Numbered from the stretch's first letter, positions 1-7,906 are shown. The stretch is DNA of 40,535 bases from Pseudomonadota bacterium (GCA_021808925.1 JAKBAR010000007.1:1-40535), one strand, 5' to 3'. A program made the numbers and translations. The notes: generated by a model from the letters alone, not told the origin.

Positions 1-127
1 TTTTCGACTAACCTCCCAGGTATCCGATAAGGAGAGGTGGCCGAGTGGTCGAAGGCGCACGATTGGAAATCGTGTATACGTTAACCGCGTATCGAGGGTT
101 CGAATCCCTCTCTCTCCGCCAGGATTT
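1..127. repeat. 127-bp direct repeat, left copy
   Basis: Bases 1-127 are identical to 32188-32314; the copies diverge at 128 (A) versus 32315 (T). The repeat holds 30 bp upstream of tRNA-Ser, the whole tRNA with its encoded CCA, and six bases downstream. How far it extends to the left cannot be seen. It could be the boundary of an integrated element or an assembly overlap. Confidence 0.95.
31..121 (+). tRNA. tRNA-Ser(GGA), copy 1
   Basis: A class II tRNA folds here. The 7-bp acceptor stem is GGAGAGG with TCTCTCC (one G-T pair). The anticodon stem CACGA/TCGTG encloses loop TTGGAAA with anticodon GGA, which reads UCC and UCU. The long variable arm has the stem ATACG/CGTAT, and the T arm is GAGGG-TTCGAAT-CCCTC. 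The discriminator is G and CCA is encoded (119-121). It is identical to the copy at 32218-32308. Confidence 0.97.
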
Positions 128-457
128 ATAAGATATCCGATCTCTCTCGTTTTTCTGGCATTTATATCCCTTTTGCAAAGCCCATGTTTTATAGGTTTTC
201 TGGAGTATAAATGTTCCTCAAGTGCGAACCTGTTTTAAGGGCATGCTCTTAATTTTTCCTTTAAAACACCCCTTTTTACCCCTTTTATACTCCCAAAATG
301 CTCCAAGGGTGCGAACACGAAAAATCCACTTCGCACCTCTGTGACGACTTGTTTTCCTTGGGTTTTTCAAAAATACTTAACTGTTTGTTGGGTTCGAAGA
401 GCAAAATTGAAGGGCAGTAATAATGTCGAAAGAGCAATGTTCTTATTATCGAAAAGA
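122..457. other. Gene-free left arm with short repeats
   Basis: I see no convincing gene here. The stretch contains short ordered repeats. GGAGTATAAA occurs at 202-211 and inverted at 284-293. GTGCGAAC occurs at 222-229 and 309-316, each preceded by an ATGYTCC motif, and GTGCGAA is inverted at 330-336. This could be a recombination or protein-binding site of the neighbouring element. The function is unknown. Confidence 0.5.
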
Positions 458-474
458 TTAAAAATCGATAATAA
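443..474. repeat. Perfect AT-rich stem-loop
   Basis: TTATTATCGA (443-452) and TCGATAATAA (465-474) form a perfect 10-bp inverted repeat around a 12-nt loop. The stop codon of the downstream ATPase-remnant frame lies in the loop. No U-run follows on either strand, so an intrinsic terminator is doubtful. Confidence 0.35.
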
Positions 475-1659
475 CAGAAGGATTTACCTTGTAATCAATT
501 TGGCAGCCTTGTTGAGTGGTCGTTTTCGTCTGCCTATAAGGCCCCTGGCGCACAATATCAACAGGTGAAATGCCTAATTTTTCAAGCAACAGCGAACGAT
601 TTTGTAAAAGCAATGCTTCGAGCTGCAATCCCATATGTGTTTCAAATCCAGGCATGGTAGATAGCGATACTTGATCAAATCCACCATCAGCAATAGCGCC
701 CAGATTTGGCTCTATAACTTTGAGATAAAACCTCATATATGGGTCTGAGATTTTATGTAAGCTTTCCCAGCTACAATCAGATGATCCATCATCCCACTTA
801 ACGTGCCCCTGTGAGCAGATTCTATGCTCTGCCTTATTTCTGATAAAGTTCCGGCACCGTCTTTAAGGCTATCCAAAATTTTCTTATACGTGGCACCCTT
901 ACCATTAAAGAGATCATGAAAAATACGATCAAATTCGGTAACAAGTAATCCGCTTTTCTCAAAAGCGAGTTGCTTGATATTCTCATCAGCCGTAACACCA
1001 GGATTAAATTGCTCCAAATACCATGGGACACCACCAACAATACTAAGCAACTTGTACATATCATAATGAGAAAGCTTCATGCCGAGCGTTCTTAAGAACT
1101 CTGCGCTTTCAGGAGTTGATAAGGGCTCTAAGCTGATCGTCAAGTTTACGCGCCCAAAGAATGCGGTGCTCTTGAGGATATTTTCTTCAATCCAGGTTGA
1201 TACTGATCCACAAAACACAAGCAAGACATGCATCGTTTGTTTATCCCACCAAGCCTTGAGTTTAGGGATAAAGCTAGGGGCTTTTGATCCCATCCACGAA
1301 ATCTCATCAAACAAGATGATATCCCCTGGCTTAATATGACGGCTTAAATGTTCAAAGGCATCGCTCCAATCCAAGAAAGTCATGGGCGGGATTTTGAGCA
1401 TCAATGCGAGTTGGCGTACAAAATTATCCCTTTGTTGCCCGGCGGAAACGCTATCTTCTGGGGCAAGACCTGCGAAACTCCAAAATTTTTGAGCGTTAGA
1501 TATTTTAGCAAATTCCGTTATAAGCCTGCTTTTTCCAATTCTCCTTCGCCCCTTAACGACGCAAAGAGCTGGCGTTTTCTTGTTATATAAAGCTTTTAGC
1601 CGCGCTATTTCTGGCTTGCGGCCAATGAATATGGAATTGGACATGGCACTTTTGCTCAA
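458..1659 (-). pseudogene. Archaeal-type AAA ATPase with DUF234, frameshifted
   Basis: The first frame (1659-733, 308 aa) is a P-loop ATPase of the archaeal ATPase_2 type. It has Walker A GRRRIGKSRL (residues 37-46), Walker B IILFDEISWM (about 114-123) and a C-terminal winged-helix segment. It stops early at AYIKSQTHI. The next frame (down to 458) resumes with ISDPYMRFYLKVIEPN and later GISPVDIV and GCQIDY, typical of the C-terminal DUF234 region. The join therefore carries a frameshift and probably a small deletion, and the end of DUF234 is missing too. The first frame begins within the last four bases of the decayed recombinase fragment. Such ATPases are often found on mobile or toxin-like accessory loci; no function is established here. 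The ATPase half could still be made, but a working protein is unlikely. Confidence 0.75.
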
Positions 1660-3297
1660 AACATTGCTTTTATCACTTTGAGCAATCGGCTGATGGTTTT
1701 TTTAAATCCAAACAGTTTTTCCTGGGCCTCCCATAAGAGAGGCATTTCACGCATAAGGGCGGAAAGTTTGAGGCCCTTTGTTTGATTCCCTTGCAAAATG
1801 GCAGCTTTAATAAATGGGGAAATGAAATTAAGGCGCATCAGCATTTAAGCATATTTTTGGGTTATCATCTTGTGCTCTACCTCACGCCCATAAAGATTTT
1901 CAAAGGTAAGTGGCATAAAAGTAGCTGTTTTTCCCTGGTCTGTTTTGAATTGTGATCTCATCTAAAAATATCCTGCTTAAAAATATCCTGCTTGCGGTTT
2001 AAGATTTGTATAGGCTCATCGTATAAAAGTGCGGCTAACCCATGTTCATGAAAGTGTACTTCCAGGCCATCATGGCGCACTCAAACCACATCAGCCAAAA
2101 TTTGGACGATTTTATTTCTCTCGAGTGGATGAAGCTGATCATACACATGACCTATATCTTGTAACACTTCAAAAACCTTTTCTTGAGTACCCCCTTTTTC
2201 TCGAGGGCTAACCATGTGGCCTCAGAGACTTGAGGCGTTTTTAAAAAAGTACGTACATGTTTTGCAATAAATTCATCCACTTCATTGGAGGCAATGGTTT
2301 TGTGGTGGGAAGTGCAGCTCTTGCCGCGTAAATGATTGCTGCAGGCATAATAACGATAGCGCTTGTCTTTCTTTTTGGTGTAGGTCGGTGTCATGGATAC
2401 ATCGCAGACCTGACAGCGAATCAGATTTTTTAGTAGTGCCTGATCCTTAGATGCAGATTCTCTACCTCTGATATGCGGACATTTTTCAAAGACGCGTTGT
2501 ACTTCATCAAAGAATGCAGGCTCCAAAATACCTTCATAAACAGCATCTTTATGGGCAACAAATCCTTTGTAAACCGGGTTAACTAGAGTTCTGCGTAAAT
2601 TGGCTTTTGTGAATCTTGCCCCGCCGATATCTTTTCCAGTTTTGGCAGTAAATTGTTTGGATCGGTAACCGTCGTTATTTAATTCTTTAGCCAAATGGGT
2701 GGCAGATGCCAGCACTAAAAACCGCGTAAAGATATGCTCAATTAACTTAGCTTCTTCCACGTTGATCACCAATTTGCGATCACAAATGTCATAGCCAAGT
2801 GGCGGATTACCGCCCATCCACATGCCTTTTTTCTTGGAGGCGGCAAATTTATCGCGGATGCACTCACCTGTCAGTTCACGCTCATATTGGGCAAAACTCA
2901 AAAGTACATTCAGCATCAAACGGCCCATGGAGCTTGAGGTGTTAAAGGATTGGGTCACAGCCACAAACGTCACTTGATGCTTATCAAACAGCTCTACAAT
3001 TTTGGAAAAATCAATCAGTGAACGTGATAAGCGATCAATTTTATAAACCACCACACAATCAACCAGACCATTTTCAGTATATTGAAACAGCTCTTGTAAA
3101 GCCGGATGGTTCAGCGTGCCACCGGAATAACCTCCATCATCATAGGACTTAGCTAAAGCCAGCCATCCTTCATGTTGTTGGCTTTTAATATAATTTTCTT
3201 CCGACAAACGCTGCGCATCAAGGCTGTTAAAAGCCTGCTCCAATCCTTCCTCATGGGATTTTCTTGTATAAATAGCGCAGCGTATCTTTTTGTTCAT
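1656..3297 (-). pseudogene. Large serine recombinase, C-terminus decayed
   Basis: The intact part (3297-2152, 381 aa) starts with a resolvase domain: AIYTRKSHEEGLEQ with catalytic Ser14, then YKIDRLSRSL. A recombinase domain follows, then a zinc ribbon with CQVC and a later Cys pair (about residues 295-325). Near 2190 the frame shifts at an A5-G5 run and the protein ends in the unrelated tail KKRFLKCYKI. The true continuation is readable in the next frame (VFEVLQDIGHVYDQLHP ... IVQILADVV). It then meets an in-frame TGA near 2083, a 15-bp tandem duplication (1964-1993) and further stops. The last family-like segment (FISPFIKAAILQ ... FPLLWEAQ-like, 1844-1656) lies in another frame. The catalytic domain survives, but DNA binding is probably lost. 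Its ATG overlaps the DUF2924 stop (ATGA), as expected for this pair. Confidence 0.85.
1964..1993. repeat. Tandem duplication, 2 x 15 bp
   Basis: AAAAATATCCTGCTT occurs twice head to tail (1964-1978 and 1979-1993). It lies inside the decayed C-terminal part of the recombinase and adds five codons in frame, so it looks like a slippage or duplication mutation. Confidence 0.9.
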
Positions 3298-3749
3298 CAG
3301 GCCTCCTTGTTGTTACGGAGCCCAAAGAAAGCAGGGCCGTTCCATCCTGTGCCAGTGATTTTACGGGCAATCGCAGACAGGGATTTATAATTTTGCCCTT
3401 GGTAGATAAAGCCATTTTCAGAGACTAACACCTCATGCAAGTCACCTTGAAATTCACGAATGAGCTTGGTGTCGGCCAAAGGTTTAGAAGCCATATAGTG
3501 ATTGGTGAATTTCTTACCTTTCTCCATTTGATCAGCTAAATTATCCAGCTGCTTTGCTGACTTTTCAGACATGGGCCCATAAGCAAGCTCTTGCAGACGA
3601 TAAGCCAGCCTTGGGATTAAATAGGTTTTAGAATGAGGCGGTGCATCCGTATCAAAGATACTTCGCCACAATTCTTTAAGTTCTGCAGTGCTTTTATTTT
3701 GTAAAGCCAAAACTTGTTTAATAACAGATTCTTTCATGATCTTGACCAT
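3297..3749 (-). CDS. DUF2924 family protein, recombinase partner
   Basis: The protein is about 150 aa of the DUF2924 family, commonly encoded directly upstream of serine recombinases in alphaproteobacterial mobile elements; its biochemical role is not known. Visible family features are ELKELWRSIF, then LIPRLAYRLQELAYG, and near the end FIYQGQNYKSLSAIARKITG followed by WNGPAFFGL. The frame is open up to 3863, but I choose the ATG at 3749 (MVKIMKESVIKQV). It gives the usual family length and has AGAGAA a few bases upstream, whereas the extra N-terminal residues are low-complexity. The stop overlaps the recombinase start (ATGA), so the two are translationally coupled. A long palindrome lies about 100 bp upstream and may control it. 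Its frame is intact, unlike its neighbours. Confidence 0.8.
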   Translation of the reverse strand: MVKIMKESVIKQVLALQNKSTAELKELWRSIFDTDAPPHSKTYLIPRLAYRLQELAYGPMSEKSAKQLDNLADQMEKGKKFTNHYMASKPLADTKLIREFQGDLHEVLVSENGFIYQGQNYKSLSAIARKITGTGWNGPAFFGLRNNKEA

Positions 3750-3851
3750 ATTAGTTTTCTCTAACAAACCTGCTCTAGAAGCGCTTCCTTTTGAAGAGAA
3801 GTCAAGAGAAAGTTTCTCTGAAAGTCTTGATTTACCTAGGTTTTGACTAGA

Positions 3852-3889
3852 TTGCACACGCATAATTGCTGTAGCAATAATATGTGCAA
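3852..3889. promoter_or_regulatory. Long dyad, candidate operator
   Basis: The outer arms TTGCACA (3852-3858) and TGTGCAA (3883-3889) enclose the inner arms ATAATTGCT (3862-3870) and AGCAATAAT (3873-3881), with one inner mismatch. The dyad sits upstream of the DUF2924 start and faces the repressor gene on the other side. It is a plausible binding site for a dimeric regulator; no direct proof. Confidence 0.5.
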
Positions 3890-3986
3890 CTTCCTTTAGA
3901 CAATCATAGTTTTGTACTGTGGCAAGTGATATATGGAACCTTATCTAATTAGCATGTGGTTTATGGACAGCTTCCGGAGAGATTTC

Positions 3987-4001
3987 GTTCACAAGAACTT
4001 C
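3987..4001 (+). promoter_or_regulatory. Possible degenerate LexA box
   Basis: GTTC-N7-CTTC resembles the alphaproteobacterial LexA site GTTC-N7-GTTC with one mismatch. It lies about 180 bp upstream of the LexA-like gene. So short a motif is weak on its own; the support is its position. Confidence 0.25.
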
Positions 4002-4025
4002 GTATGTTACAAATAGCTCTTGACT

Positions 4026-4066
4026 CACCTAACGCCTGTTAGGTGCGATAAATTTAAGTTAAATTT
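4026..4066. promoter_or_regulatory. Two adjacent perfect palindromes upstream of repressor
   Basis: CACCTAAC-gcct-GTTAGGTG (4026-4045) and AAATTTAA-g-TTAAATTT (4050-4066) are perfect inverted repeats four bases apart. Neither is followed by a T-run. Their place just before the S24 repressor suggests operators of the element's own control circuit. The rest of the 3750-4182 interval shows no gene. Confidence 0.45.
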
Positions 4067-4182
4067 TAGGATATAAGGTTCAACTACAAAGCAATGGAAA
4101 GCCTTAAGAAAAGCAGTCCGTCTGTAGGGACACGTTTACTGTCATCTGCCACCTTAAAGAGCAACATGATATTGCCCCCACA

Positions 4183-4749
4183 GTGCGGGAGATTGCAAAG
4201 GTGCGTGGTATCAAGTCTGCAAGGGCTGAGGTGATCCAGCAATTAGAAAATAAGGGGCACCTTAAGCGCGACAAAGGAAAAGCTGGGGCTACCCAGATCT
4301 TGGATCACCCCTTAAAATCAGACCAAATTCCGCATATTGTGCCTATTCAAGTGGTGGGACGTGTGGCGGCAGGGTATCCGATTTTAGCGATTCAAGATGA
4401 TTTGGGTGAATTTTGCGTGGAGGCAAGCCTTGCACGCGGTGAGTGTTTTGCCCTTCAAATTTGCGGGGATAGCATGATGGATGCGGGCATTAATGATGGA
4501 GATTTTCTCATCGTACGCACCCAAGAAACCGCACTAAACGGTGAGGTGGTTATCGCTTTATTGGATGATGAGGCGACACGCAAAACCTTTTATAGGCGAT
4601 CGAGCCACATTGAGTTAAAGCCAGAAAATGAGGCGTATCAGCGGATGAAGGTATCACCTGAGCAATCATTTAAAATTCTAGGTAAAGTGATCGCAATCAA
4701 AAAAACAGTGGAGGTTAAACCGAATGCTGCAAATGGGCGTTGTAAATAG
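4183..4749 (+). CDS. LexA-like S24 repressor, start unclear
   Basis: A self-cleaving LexA/phage repressor-type protein. Visible are part of a winged helix (VREIAKVRGIKSARAEVIQQLE), the Ala-Gly cleavage site in GRVAAGYPI (A63-G64), catalytic Ser97 in CGDSMMDAG and catalytic Lys134 in ATRKTFYRR. On DNA damage such proteins cleave themselves and release SOS or prophage genes. The GTG at 4183 lies inside the helix-turn-helix and has no ribosome site. The same frame runs back to 4108 and encodes LKEQHDIAPT, which fits the family, but contains no start codon. The first residues of LexA-like sequence seem to lie in another frame, so the 5' end is probably frameshifted. Adjacent palindromes suggest autoregulation. 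The peptidase half is intact; function depends on the missing start. Confidence 0.75.
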   Translation: MREIAKVRGIKSARAEVIQQLENKGHLKRDKGKAGATQILDHPLKSDQIPHIVPIQVVGRVAAGYPILAIQDDLGEFCVEASLARGECFALQICGDSMMDAGINDGDFLIVRTQETALNGEVVIALLDDEATRKTFYRRSSHIELKPENEAYQRMKVSPEQSFKILGKVIAIKKTVEVKPNAANGRCK

Positions 4750-4978
4750 CGGTAAATTTAGAATCACCCCAAATCGGCGGTTTTGGGAAAGTCATCTGGA
4801 AATGCCTCTTGATAGGCTGATGCAGGATTACCAGGATGCTAAGATTCGCAAGAACTGGCTCGGTTCTCTATCAGGACGCCAGCTTTGTCTTCTGTTTGAC
4901 CTGTCCATGCAAAAACCTCCCCATGAACTTTCTGTGCAGCAAATGCGCAAAACTTTACCCACTTTCCTGAAGGATTAA
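4724..4978 (+). CDS. Small hypothetical protein
   Basis: An 84-aa frame overlaps the end of the repressor gene by 26 bases and is followed immediately by other broken coding sequence. It is basic and mixed, with no membrane segment, signal peptide or motif that I recognise. The overlap with the repressor and same-strand order favour a small accessory gene of the element, but it could be a chance frame. Confidence 0.35.
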   Translation: MLQMGVVNSGKFRITPNRRFWESHLEMPLDRLMQDYQDAKIRKNWLGSLSGRQLCLLFDLSMQKPPHELSVQQMRKTLPTFLKD

Positions 4979-5830
4979 TCAATTTTTTCTGGTTCACCAT
5001 TTTAATCCTACCAAACTTGAAGCGGCCATCACTGAAATTGCAAAGCCCATCCTTTCTGCTGAAACCATGGCCAAACTGCTTGTTAAAGACGATAAATACG
5101 ACAAGAAAGGATTAAAAAAAAGGATTAAGAAATTTGCACTTTTTAAAGCTGATCCTGAGTTGCTCAAACATGTCTACCATTTTGATAAGGTGCAATCGAT
5201 CGGCTTTGGCTCCTTTGTGCTGAAAAACCCGCCACACCAGCCTTTGTCTTCTTTCAAAGAATTTGTGACTGAAGATTTAGTTCGCTCTACTCTTAAAGCT
5301 CATGATGACGAGCAAAATGATAGCTTTGAAACCCATTTGCAGGGTTTGTTTTATCATAAGGATTGGCTGTATCTCTTTATCCGCAGGGCCGGTGATGAAG
5401 ACTTGCTGTTAAGCTCTAACCGTATTGTTCATGGCCATAAGCCGGATTGGCCCCATTAACAACATGATAGGGCCTGGATTTTTCTGCAAATGCCAATCAG
5501 GTGAATCTTTGTGCCAAATGTTCCAACCCCCATGACATTTTGGGATTGAAGATTGCTGATCGTTTGGTGAGTGCTTATTTTGCAAAAGATTGCTCCTTCA
5601 TCAACATGCAAGCTTATAATTTTAATGCGCAAGTGAAATCGATAAAGAAATCAAACTCTTTGAGCTTAAATTCAGATCAGCACACCTTAAAAACAACACT
5701 CATTTGATTTTACAACGCACCCGACTGACCCTATTGCTGAAGAGCTTGAAGCGCTTCATCAAGCCGTTGGCGATGTGCTCGAAGACATTACCATGATTGA
5801 TTCAGTAAGAGTGGTGTTTCAGGGTAAAAA
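4971..5830 (+). pseudogene. Unknown gene remnant in several frames
   Basis: I do not recognise this protein, but protein-like sequence continues across frames. One frame is open from 4971 (HHFNPTKLEAAITEIAKPIL) through the ATG at 5067 to a TAA at 5457 and goes on past it with HDRAWIFLQ. A second frame (5501-5640) gives NLCAKCSNPHDILGLKIADR with a CxxC pair. A third gives EIDKEIKLFELKFRSAH. A fourth piece (from 5708) gives THPTDPIAEELEALHQAV. The simplest reading is one larger gene broken by at least three indels or stops. The alternative is a 130-aa CDS at 5067-5459 plus noise. The fragment sits between the repressor and the transposase remnant, in the prophage-like arm. Confidence 0.4.
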
Positions 5831-6142
5831 AAAGCTTTATAATATTGAAATTGTTGAGCTTGAAATTTTATTAGATCCTATTCACATGGTTGTTCAGTCT
5901 GAGCCTAAAAAATCTCCTTCAGATTGGATGCAAGTGTTAAAAGTATATCAGCTAGGCTGTTTTTCAAAATGTATCCTGAAATAAAAAAGAAATATTTTTG
6001 GGGTGGTAAATTATGGACTCAGAGTTATTTCGTAGAAACAGTAGGCAATGCAACTGAAGAAGTTATACGGCAGTATGTTAGAAATCAGTTGAAGGAAATG
6101 GATAAGGTTGAGAAAAGGGCTGTGCAGTTAAAGTTATTTTGA
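5831..6142 (+). mobile_element. tnpA: IS200/IS605-type TnpA remnant
   Basis: C-terminal part of a Y1 HUH transposase, broken by a frameshift near 5935. The first frame gives YNIEIVELEILLDPIHMVVQ, matching the HxH region (here one His is replaced: DPIHM instead of DHIHM). The next frame gives KSISARLFFKMYPEIKKKYF, WGGKLWTQSYFVETVGNAT and EEVIRQYVRNQLKEMDK, a classical TnpA ending. The N-terminal third is absent or unreadable. A hairpin with a T-run follows directly. Downstream sequence is the tail of an endolysin gene, so the IS probably inserted there and later decayed. Not functional. Confidence 0.8.
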
Positions 6143-6170
6143 AACTCGGTCCCTTGCGGCCGAGTTTTTT
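6143..6170 (+). terminator. Hairpin at IS right end, terminator-like
   Basis: AACTCGG (6143-6149) pairs perfectly with CCGAGTT (6160-6166) around a 10-nt loop and is followed by T6170 at the end of a run of Ts. It lies right after the tnpA stop. IS200-family right ends carry such subterminal hairpins, which also can act as terminators. Confidence 0.65.
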
Positions 6171-6366
6171 AAAATCCACAGGGCAAGATATTGCTGAGGA
6201 TGGTGTGTTAGGCCCCATTACACTTGCTGCTATTAATAAGGCTGATCTTAGCGACTTGCTTGCGGCCTTAAAATCAGAAGCCGCTGGATATTATCGAACA
6301 CTCGCCGCCACTCAACCACGACGGGCTAAATTCCTCAAAGGTTGGTTGAAACGAGCATATGCATAA
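6171..6366 (+). pseudogene. Phage endolysin C-terminal fragment (GH108-type)
   Basis: Only the C-terminal peptidoglycan-binding part of a phage muramidase-like endolysin remains. The sequence EDGVLGPITLAAIN is the typical DGVxGPxT motif, and the protein ends with AKFLKGWLKRAYA, as in GH108-type endolysins. The catalytic N-terminal half (with its conserved Glu) is missing; the frame runs straight out of the IS hairpin, so insertion removed or displaced it. The holin-like gene follows 22 bases later, which fits a lysis cassette. The frame is open from a TTG at 6139, but that codon belongs to the IS and is not a true start. No enzymatic activity is expected. Confidence 0.7.
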
Positions 6367-6388
6367 GCTTTAACATTGGAGATAAAAA

Positions 6389-6625
6389 ATGAAAGCAGGC
6401 ATTAAAACTACAGAATTTTGGGCAACCTTAATCGGAAGCATTACTGTTGCAGGCGCATCAGAACTAGAGCTCAATCTCAACGAAGCTTCAGTTGCGAGCA
6501 TTGCAGCGATGATGCCCCTTTGGCTATCTGCACTGATTGCCGCTATTCGCGAATTTAGCCAAACTTTTTTAGCTTATACGCTTGGCCAGGAACGGTTGAA
6601 GCGTGAGCAAGCAGAGGAAACGTAG
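6389..6625 (+). CDS. Holin-like small membrane protein
   Basis: A 78-aa protein with a good ribosome site (GGAG, 7 nt before ATG). It has a hydrophobic stretch near residues 9-24 and a second longer one near 38-55 (IAAMMPLWLSALIAAI), then a charged C-terminus (GQERLKREQAEE). Size, two short membrane stretches, charged tail and position after an endolysin fragment suggest a phage holin, which forms holes in the inner membrane to release the endolysin. No sequence motif proves this. The frame is intact, but its partner enzyme is broken. Confidence 0.55.
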   Translation: MKAGIKTTEFWATLIGSITVAGASELELNLNEASVASIAAMMPLWLSALIAAIREFSQTFLAYTLGQERLKREQAEET

Positions 6626-6631
6626 AGCTTC

Positions 6632-6886
6632 ATGAAACCTATGAAAAATTGGATGAACAAAATAAATCTTGTCAACATCGGGGTAAGTCTTGTCTGCTTG
6701 CGCGGCTGCGCAAATCTGGGGAAAGTGCAGACAAGTAATTGACCGGAGGCACCCCATTACACTGCGCAAGAATGGCAAAAAATTGAAGAATCGGTTGCTG
6801 CATTACCTGAGCAAAGCCCGCTTATTTCTGTGCTGCAGGATTATATGGATCTGCTGGATAAGCAAAAATTTTGCCATAGGAATTAG
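6632..6886 (+). pseudogene. Small lipoprotein (Rz1-like?) with in-frame TGA
   Basis: One frame can be read from ATG 6632 to TAG 6884-6886 with a single internal TGA at 6740-6742. The first part has a hydrophobic segment (LVNIGVSLVCL) and then RGCAN, which could be a lipobox Cys. The part after the stop (PHYTAQEWQKIEESVAALPE) is protein-like and in the same frame. The position after endolysin and holin suggests a spanin or other small lysis lipoprotein. Readthrough is possible but the simplest view is a nonsense mutation in a dying lysis cassette. The truncated product would be 36 aa. Confidence 0.5.
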
Positions 6887-7896
6887 ATAATCTGGCCTTT
6901 TACCTCACGAATGACCTGATCCCACTTGTGAAAAATAAGGTCGGGATGAAAACACTCAGCGACGATTTTTGCTTCCTCACCAAGACGCTCTCTAGTGTTT
7001 TGTTCACAGACAAACTCTTCTATAATAGAGGCTAATTTAAGAACATCCCCCACGGGAAAAAGGCGTCCATCAATGTCGTCTCTGACAATATCAATATTTC
7101 CCGAGCAGTTTGGGCCTACCTCCATGGCCTTAACTAAGGTATGGGGAAAGCCTTCGTAAAGGGATGGGAACACAAATAAATCAGCATCCACAAGCTCTTG
7201 ATGAATCTCCTGTTTTGAATGTTTAAAGAGTTGATGAGCTTTTGCCCCCCTCCCCGATCAAGCCACTCCACATAAATCGTAAGAGCAAAAAATGGTTGGT
7301 TGAAGGATGTGCACCACAAATAGGTGAGTGAGGCTATAACCCCCCTTAAATGAACATAGTCTCTCCCACAGAGGCAATATAGCTGGCTTGATCGAGTATA
7401 ATGCATTTCCTTAACGAGGACTCTTTAAAAAAATCAGCTGCTGATTGCGCTTGCACCACCACTCAAAAAGCTTTTGGATATAAAATGGTCCTCAAACGAT
7501 GATAAGTAGAAAGAAGCGTATGGTAAAAGGGGTGCGTACGTTCTGACACAATCACAGGTGTTTTAATTCCAACGCTTGCCAGAAGGGTAGTGAGGTTCAT
7601 CACATCCACAAAAAAAAGCACCACATCGGGCCTTAGGGTTTTTCAGAGCTCTTCTTAAACAAAAAACGCGCCTGAGGATATTTCCTAGACGCGTTACAAA
7701 AGAAAATTCATTCTAACTTTGATTAAGTTGGATCAAACGAACATTGGAATCAAAAGGATAAAAAGGCTTTGCATCCGGTGAGGCCAAGGTAATGCGTGCT
7801 ACTTGGTCTCCTTTTGACACCCAATAATTGGCAAAATCCGATAAAACCCGCTCCGCCAGAGTTAAGAGATGATATGATAATAAGGGCGAGATGCAT
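6883..7896 (-). pseudogene. GT4 glycosyltransferase, multiply broken
   Basis: An almost complete GT4 glycosyltransferase can be followed through several frames from ATG 7896. The N-terminus is MHLALIIISSLNSGGA, then after a frameshift ERV-type sequence (LSDFANYWVSKGDQVARITL). A TAG interrupts VRLIQLNQS. Next come RPDVVLFFVDVMNLTTLLAS and VIVSERTHPFYH, a TGA, VVVQAQSAADFFKES, LTIYVEWLDRG and finally the intact C-terminus DADLFVFPSLYEGFPHTLVKAME (102 aa). At least four lesions are present. It is the last gene of the polysaccharide operon, next to an otherwise intact gene. Its loss should remove one sugar-transfer step from the present glycan. Confidence 0.8.
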
Positions 7897-7906
7897 AAAA
7901 AACACT

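Noticed and set aside
341-568. Plus-strand open frame of 75 codons
   Set aside because: It lies opposite the DUF234 end of the ATPase remnant, has no ribosome site and no protein-like pattern.
6740-6742. In-frame TGA in the lipoprotein gene (and another in the recombinase) as a sign that UGA codes for Trp
   Set aside because: Trp is encoded by TGG throughout, TGA serves as a normal stop in many overlapping ATGA junctions, and both cases sit in genes with other damage.
6690-6890. Basic 66-codon open frame overlapping the lysis lipoprotein
   Set aside because: It is the +1 shadow of the lipoprotein frame, whose sequence after the TGA is clearly the real one.
7665-7695. Strong hairpin with a T-run on the minus strand, like a terminator
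   Set aside because: In the minus frame the sequence is fluent glycosyltransferase text (FVTRLGNILRRVFCLRRAL), so it is of coding origin inside the pseudogene. A terminator effect cannot be excluded but is not its origin.
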